DNA of 64,000 bases from Corythucha ciliata (lineage: Eukaryota > Arthropoda > Insecta > Hemiptera > Tingidae), in the NCBI GenBank assembly GCA_038030265.1, contig CM075941.1, positions 50,941,952 to 51,005,951 of the forward strand, in the 5' to 3' direction. Positions 59,626 to 64,000 of the stretch are shown one piece after another. The notes beneath the pieces were generated by a model. The model did not search any database. It worked only from the letters and a program-made list of their open reading frames with translations, and was not told where the DNA came from. Both the position numbers and the translations under genes were made by a program. Positions within the stretch are counted from its first letter, which is position 1, and each line of letters opens with the position of its first letter.

Positions 59626-60083
59626 ACCAAAGCGAAGCTCCAAGCCCCAACAAACCCCGAAACCACGGCAAAGCACCAAACCACAGCACAACTTCTAACC
59701 ACAGCAAAGCTTCTGACCACCACAACAAAGCTCGAAACCACAGTACAGCTACAAACCGCTGTGATATCCAAATCGAACATGAAGAAGGCTCAACCACTGG
59801 GCAAAGCTCAAAACTACAACATATACCTCCAAATCACAACAAAGTTCCAAACCACAGCCAAGTACCATCCACAAAAAGTTGTCGTTTGGGGTTTTTGGGT
59901 GATAGGAGGTTTTTTGGTGGGTTTCACTTTTTTATGACTGGAACTATTTGTGGTTGGAGGATACAAAAAAAGGTACAACCATAAAAAACCTCTTCAGACC
60001 GGAAGAAGTCTCGTCTCGTCTCACAAAATGTCTCCACAACTACAAAGAACCTCAAACCACTAAAAAGGGCGAAAAGCCTCCTG

Positions 60084-60370
60084 ACTGAGCTGGCATCGAC
60101 GAAAACGTGGATTTCAACTCGTTCGCCTCTCTCACCAAAAATCCACCGAGGGATTTCAACTTGAAAAATGGCATCCAACGACTCAAACCATTTATGCAAT
60201 TTTTTAGCCAATTCTTCATCTAAGGGTTCATCCCATCCGGTATTCCTTTCCCACGACTGTTGGATTAGAAGTTTTGGGGTTAGAAAGGCTGGGCATGTTA
60301 AGCCAACAGGATTAAACACTCGTTGTGAAACTGACAAAAGCTTTCTTTTCGTTATACAGGAAACGTCCAA
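60084..60370 (-). pseudogene. BEL2 pol segment between RT and RNase H
   Basis: Encodes SQRVFNPVGLTCPAFLTPK (the conserved FDPLG-type block), LDEELAKKLHKWFESL and IHVFVDASS, the first RNase H Asp, where the composite insert starts. A stop near 60420 separates it from RT; the bridging residues lie in another frame. Confidence 0.75.
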
Positions 60371-60418
60371 ATCCTTGAGACTTGAGCGGCTGACTTTCAG
60401 GCTATCATTTTGCCGGTC

Positions 60419-60945
60419 CTATAGAAGTCCTAAAACTTTGGTTACGTCTTCTGTTCCGTCGGGTTCCTTGTTTAGAGACCAGCTCCATTCTCTAAGGTCG
60501 AATTTGCCTTCTGCGAGGGCATCCTTTGCAACTCTAATAAATGTCTCCAGCTCATTAACATTACTTACGCTAACTAAACAATTGTCAACGTAAAAACTGC
60601 GGGACAACATTTGGAGAATTTTGATCGGCCAACCTCGATTTTTCGCCACATCTTCCTGTGAACAAAGCTTTAAATGATAAGCGAGAGTGGCTCCCAACAG
60701 GAATGGGCTGCAATTCACTCCGAACACTACTCGGGCGTGTCGACAGATCTGGAGGCTCCCATTATCAAGGGGACGAAAAAATCTTAGTAGATCACGATCG
60801 TTTTTGTGAACTCCTATTTGAAGAAAGGCCCGACGGATGTCTGCGCTCACCCCTATTTCGTCTTCTCGGAAACGAAGTGGAACCGAAAGGATCAACTCAA
60901 TCAAGTTTTCTTCACACTCAAGGCAGTCATTGAGAGAGGGCTTGC
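60419..60945 (-). pseudogene. BEL2 reverse transcriptase
   Basis: KGKPSLNDCLE, VSADIRRAFLQIGV, RVVFGVNCSPFLLGA and the catalytic motif SFYVDNCLVSV, where the second Asp of YVDD reads Asn as in some Pao-group elements. A shift near 60940 splits it from the protease frame. RT activity cannot be assumed. Confidence 0.8.
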
Positions 60946-61884
60946 CCTTTACGCTAGCAGACGCGTCAAAACGGGTCTAACCTTCGTTGTTCCCTCCTCT
61001 TTGTATACGGGACGATGTGGGAGGTAATGAGTCACCAAACTAGAGCTTTCGAAAGTGACGTCTTCTATAACTTTCTCATCCAGCCATTCATGGAAAACCG
61101 AAACATAGTCGCCCAGTTTGCCATTCAGATTGAGTTTCTCGATCTTTTTATGAGTTCTCTCCCGAGCGAGAGTCTGATTTGTTGGTAGTGGCGGGTGATC
61201 TTCACAATGAGGCAGTCTGACTTCATACCGTCCCTCCACGATTCTGATAGTTTTCTCAAAGAAACCTCTAACTTCAGTCAAACGATCCTCCTTGAGAGCA
61301 GTTTTAGTAGGGTCGGTTATACCGAGCGTTTCAAGATCCCACAGCCTCTTTACGTCTCCTGAGTGTACTAAACTTGTCGTTACTAATGACGCCATGCTAC
61401 TAGTCGTGTGGTGCCTACCGATGAGAGTCCACCCTAGGTGAGTTTTCAAGGCGACCATGCCGTTGGGCAGCGCAAGTTTTTCTCCAGTGACAAGTTTTCC
61501 GTAGGTATCGGCCCCTATCAAAACGTCGATCGGTCCATCTTTCACATCGTGCAATACGATTCCAGCTGCCGACAATGTTTCTTTGAAGTCTTCCGTGGCA
61601 ACCGGTTCAAGGTCATGGCATATGACTTTCTGATGGAGAACTTCAAAATTGCAAGGAAAAGTTCCATCTAAGTCGACACATCGAAGTTGGAAGACTTGAT
61701 GTTCAACAGGTCGAGTTTCGTGGCCTCCAAACAGTGCGTGTATCATTGTCTCTCGACGCAGGACTTTAAGGCCGAGATCTTTTGCAACGCTTTCGGAGAC
61801 ATAACTTCGTTGAGAGCCAGAATCTAGCAAAGCCCTGACCCTTTTCTGTTTCTTTTCTCCATTGACCACAATCGGATGATGCAC
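60946..61884 (-). pseudogene. BEL2 protease and connector
   Basis: RALLDSGSQRSYVSES is the aspartic protease site, followed by IDVLIGADTYGKL and GWTLIG. The connector has RLWDLETLGI and RYEVRLPH, then HYLPHRPVYK leading into RT. The order and blocks match BEL/Pao pol. Confidence 0.85.
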
Positions 61885-61894
61885 AAAAGGAGGT

Positions 61895-62236
61895 GAGAGT
61901 TTTTTCGATCACCTTCTCGTCTTTACTCTTCGATGAAGAACCGTTTCCGGTTTCGGTCTCTGGGCACATCAGGGGTTGATGTCAACTTTCGGCACTTCAG
62001 GCAACTGATATGTGACCTACAATTCCTCCTCATGTGCCCTATTTTCAAGCATTTCAGGCAGGCGCCTCTTTTAAACAGTATCTGAGTCTTTTCGGAAACA
62101 CTCATCGATTTCGCTCTGTCACACTGCGCTGCTAGGTGAGATCCGTCGCAAAATGGACAACCACTTGTTTGTGTTTTGTTCATCAAACCAGTTGCTGATG
62201 CCGTTTCGGTAAGCACATCACATTCTTGGACTTTAG
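61895..62236 (-). pseudogene. BEL2 gag C-terminal zinc knuckles
   Basis: CPFCDGSHLAAQC and CLKCLKIGHMRRNC are two Cys/His knuckles, then CLKC begins a third. The frame breaks near 61900 before protease. Upstream the element stops abruptly at about 62236 against an AAATAAAATAAAGG stretch, so gag N terminus and 5' LTR are missing. Confidence 0.8.
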
Positions 62237-62439
62237 ATCGTCCTTTATTTTATTTATTTAAATTACAAATTTTGCCACAATTTTGTCGGCGAATTGGTAA
62301 GCACAGATAATCTGACGATGGTCTGAGAGGGACGCCACGCCCAATGGGTGCGGGGGTGGTTTGGACACCCACCCCTCCCGGGACAGTCCGCCATTGCCAG
62401 GAAACCATACTTGCCGCTTTTCCCCTTATTTTGAACTGT
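62237..62439. other. Unassigned sequence right of BEL2
   Basis: Contains a GC-rich stretch (62320-62400) with GGGCGTGGCG and GGGGTGGGTG blocks that resemble, loosely, the hAT-like ends. No gene. Confidence 0.3.
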
Positions 62440-62768
62440 GGCTGTGATTGAGCAATTTTTGTCTATTTTACCCGCGAATTGGCAATTTTTCCTAAACTTA
62501 TTGTCAGTCACGAATTCGCGATTTTCATTAACTTCAGCCGCAAATTATATATTTTTTTTTTTTCATTTTTACTTCCATGTTTTAGCTGTCAATGAATGCT
62601 TTTCATTGTCTCAAATTCAGCTGGAAATTACCACTTTTGCTCACTGTGATGAGGGATTTTTCTTCATTTTAGTGGCAAACGATCGCTTTTTCTCAATTTC
62701 GACCGCGAATTTCACCGATATTTTTGCTCCGAATGATGTAGTCTCGCGTATATTCGAGCGTTTTTGAG
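62440..62768. repeat. Family C array
   Basis: TTTTACCCGCGAATTGGCAA- and TCAATTTCGACCGCGAAT-type units, on the plus strand in TCAATTTT orientation. Confidence 0.55.
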
Positions 62769-63031
62769 GGCGGCTGGACCGCGGCCACTATGAAAAGAGC
62801 TCCAGAAACTCTCAATTTCCAAGAATTTCAGGCCTGAAACTCACACTTTACCGGGAATTAGGATCCAAAACTCGCAATCACACGGATATTCAGCCAGCTT
62901 GCATCCAATTTCGTGGGTATTGTGTCAGGCTTGGGGGGGTGTTGGAGCCGACGGCTAGCCTGAGTTCCACCATCACAAAAAAAGCGCCCAGAAACTATCT
63001 TGAGTTCTACCGCCATAAATAATATGATAAT
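62769..63031. other. No gene; decayed repeat phrases
   Basis: Short phrases such as CAATTTCCAAGAATTTC and AATTTCGTGGGTATT, similar to family B. Nothing else seen. Confidence 0.35.
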
Positions 63032-63550
63032 TAATTGAGTTTAGAAGACCGTTTTCTACGGACAATAAATTATGGGATTACTCCCCTCCTCGTGGTACCA
63101 CCCTAGTCAGAACAGTGAATTCAATGCAGTGGTGGGGGGGCTGAAAATGAAGAAATGAATCTTTAAATTAAATACCTACTATTCTTTACTTGGTTTGAGT
63201 TCCGAGAAAAAATTGCTCCCCAGCTGGGATTTGAACCCACGACCTCCTAGTTTCGCGCCAGGTGCTCTAACCAACTGGTCTATCCCGAGAGTCCACGCAA
63301 AGAGCGAATCCACCCATTTGGGTCAGTGCATGGCATATGTTACATTTCCTATATATGCCCGGCAATTAGGGAATTAATTGAATTTAGAAGACCCTTTTCT
63401 ACGGACAATTATGGGATTACTTCCCTCCTCACCGCAACACCCTAGTCACATGAATTCGAGGGAGCGGGGAGGCTGAAAATAAAGAAATTAATTTTTAAAT
63501 AAAATACCTATGTATCCTTTACTTGTTTTGAGTTCCGAAAAAAGATTGCC
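63032..63550 (-). mobile_element. SINE-like unit: tRNA head between direct repeats
   Basis: About 175-base direct repeats (63032-63215 and 63373-63550; both have TTTAGAAGACC, TTTTCTACGGACAAT, CACCCTAGTCA and GGCTGAAAAT) flank a tRNA-like head on the minus strand. Read on that strand, the left repeat is the tail of a tRNA-headed SINE and the right one could be the tail of a truncated upstream copy. Confidence 0.6.
63215..63290 (-). other. tRNA-like SINE head
   Basis: On the minus strand: A-box-like GACCAGTTGGTTAGAGC, an anticodon arm CCTGG-CGCGAAA-CTAGG, B box GGTTCAAATCCC (63226-63237), then a T run. The anticodon loop lacks U33, the D stem does not pair and the acceptor stem is poor, so it is a tRNA-derived promoter and not a tRNA gene. 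Confidence 0.6.
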
Positions 63551-64000
63551 TTCTAAACTCAATTAATTCACTAATCGCCTGGCACTGAGAAAAAAAAACA
63601 GTTTACAAGGGGCGCCCAAGTATGTTTTCCATTCCCGTATTCACCGACGCTATTACGCTTCAAGACCTTTTTTTTTTTTACTGCAGTTGAACAGCGTTAC
63701 GCTGCTGGTTCAACATCCTTTTTGAATATTTTGTTTTTGTATTTTAAGTATTCCACGTTTTCCCTTTTGCCTTGGGTGTTGCAGCATCAAGAAGGTGTTG
63801 GTTTAATAATTTGTTTTTCTCCCTTTAAACTTGAAGCGACCTAGCCGTGGATGGGAGATTTTACATTGCTGTTGACGTATAAGAAAATGATCTCCTGCGA
63901 AGTAAAAATAATGCCCAAAGGCAAAGGGGAAATCCGTCACTTCTGATCTTCCTTTTATTTCCAAACAGGGAAATTGAGGAAAATTTCATATTCAGGCCTC
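63551..64000. other. No gene seen; a CACTGAGAAAAA end motif at 63587
   Basis: The motif equals the start of the CACTGAG element but the following bases do not match the two copies well. The rest is AT-rich and unassigned. Confidence 0.35.

Larger units (their letters stand above)
55785..60083. mobile_element. 4.3-kb composite insert in BEL2 RNase H
   Basis: Interrupts RNase H between VDASS and TVAYAAVIF; ACTG is present at both edges (55781-55784, 60084-60087), a possible 4-bp duplication. No open frame of interest. 55810-56200 is GC-rich and unassigned, 56200-57200 unique AT-rich, and 57240-58160 and 59630-60070 carry a degenerate repeat around TTTGTGGTTGGAGC / AACCACAGCAAAGC whose two halves are on either side of another element. 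Confidence 0.6.
42745..62236 (-). mobile_element. BEL2: old BEL/Pao retrotransposon, host of the nest
   Basis: Reads on the minus strand from a gag knuckle at 62236 to a 3' LTR. The 3' LTR begins TGTTGAGGACC right after a purine tract AGGTGGGAGAA (53580-53590 complement) and ends TTTACAACA at 42745, but is interrupted by BEL1. The 5' LTR and gag N terminus are missing. A 4.3-kb insert splits RNase H. The many breaks show it is older than BEL1. Confidence 0.75.

Noticed and set aside
42745..62236. An envelope gene that would make BEL or Gypsy copies retrovirus-like
   Set aside because: No extra ORF with signal peptide, cleavage site or membrane anchor was seen between integrase and the 3' LTR in any of the three elements.
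63215..63290. Possible functional tRNA gene
   Set aside because: D stem does not pair, U33 is missing and the acceptor stem is poor; the repeats around it point to a SINE.

Overview
The window looks like repeat-dense euchromatin or heterochromatin margin of an arthropod, probably an insect, although the species cannot be named from sequence alone. The evidence is eukaryotic: split genes with GT..AG introns, LINEs with endonuclease, reverse transcriptase and RNase H, BEL/Pao and Gypsy LTR retrotransposons, hAT, PIF/Harbinger and P-element DNA transposons, many MITEs and tRNA-like SINE heads. There are no prokaryotic operons, rRNAs or CRISPR arrays. Only two loci look like host genes: an intronless RING-CH (MARCH-type) ubiquitin ligase at 24358-25014 (-), and a multi-exon trypsin-fold gene at about 41049-42190 (-) whose catalytic His and Ser positions appear to be lost, making it a serine protease homologue.

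Layout. 1-3.1 kb: decayed short-period repeats, an inverted-repeat element with a tRNA-like core, and a 29-base A run. 3.3-11.2 kb: a cluster of MITEs with TAA/TTA target duplications, one still carrying the N-terminal part of a Harbinger transposase; copy 1 of a CACTGAG-ended element; a shattered THAP/P-element transposase; two foldback elements. 13.3-15.7 kb: a 5'-truncated LOA/I-like LINE. 16.4-20.8 kb: a degenerate ~30-bp array (family C) invaded by a TIR element, itself invaded by hAT-like copy 1. 20.8-24.2 kb: a longer, inverted copy of the CACTGAG element. 24.3-26.9 kb: the MARCH gene and unique sequence. 26.9-33.9 kb: hAT-like copy 2, inverted relative to copy 1, with an exact 8-bp target duplication, split by an I-like LINE. 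34.2-38.0 kb: a nearly whole PIF/Harbinger transposon with Myb/SANT and DDE genes. 38.2-41.0 kb: family C arrays and another MITE. 41.0-42.2 kb: the protease homologue.

42.7-62.2 kb is one deep nest. An old BEL/Pao element (BEL2) carries a second, much younger BEL/Pao (BEL1) in its 3' LTR. BEL1 carries a 3.6-kb Gypsy element in its integrase, with two identical 116-bp LTRs and a perfect 5-bp duplication. BEL2 is also split inside RNase H by a 4.3-kb composite insert that holds a GGGTGACCAG-ended element with a large palindrome. The right end has more family C array and a SINE-like tRNA head between direct repeats.

The mobile genes do not form a working pathway: almost all are broken by stops, indels or deletions. 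What the window mainly offers is a readable order of insertions (empty sites, nested TSDs and LTR pairs), plus one degenerate immune- or development-type protease homologue. I saw no clearly new defence or metabolic system.
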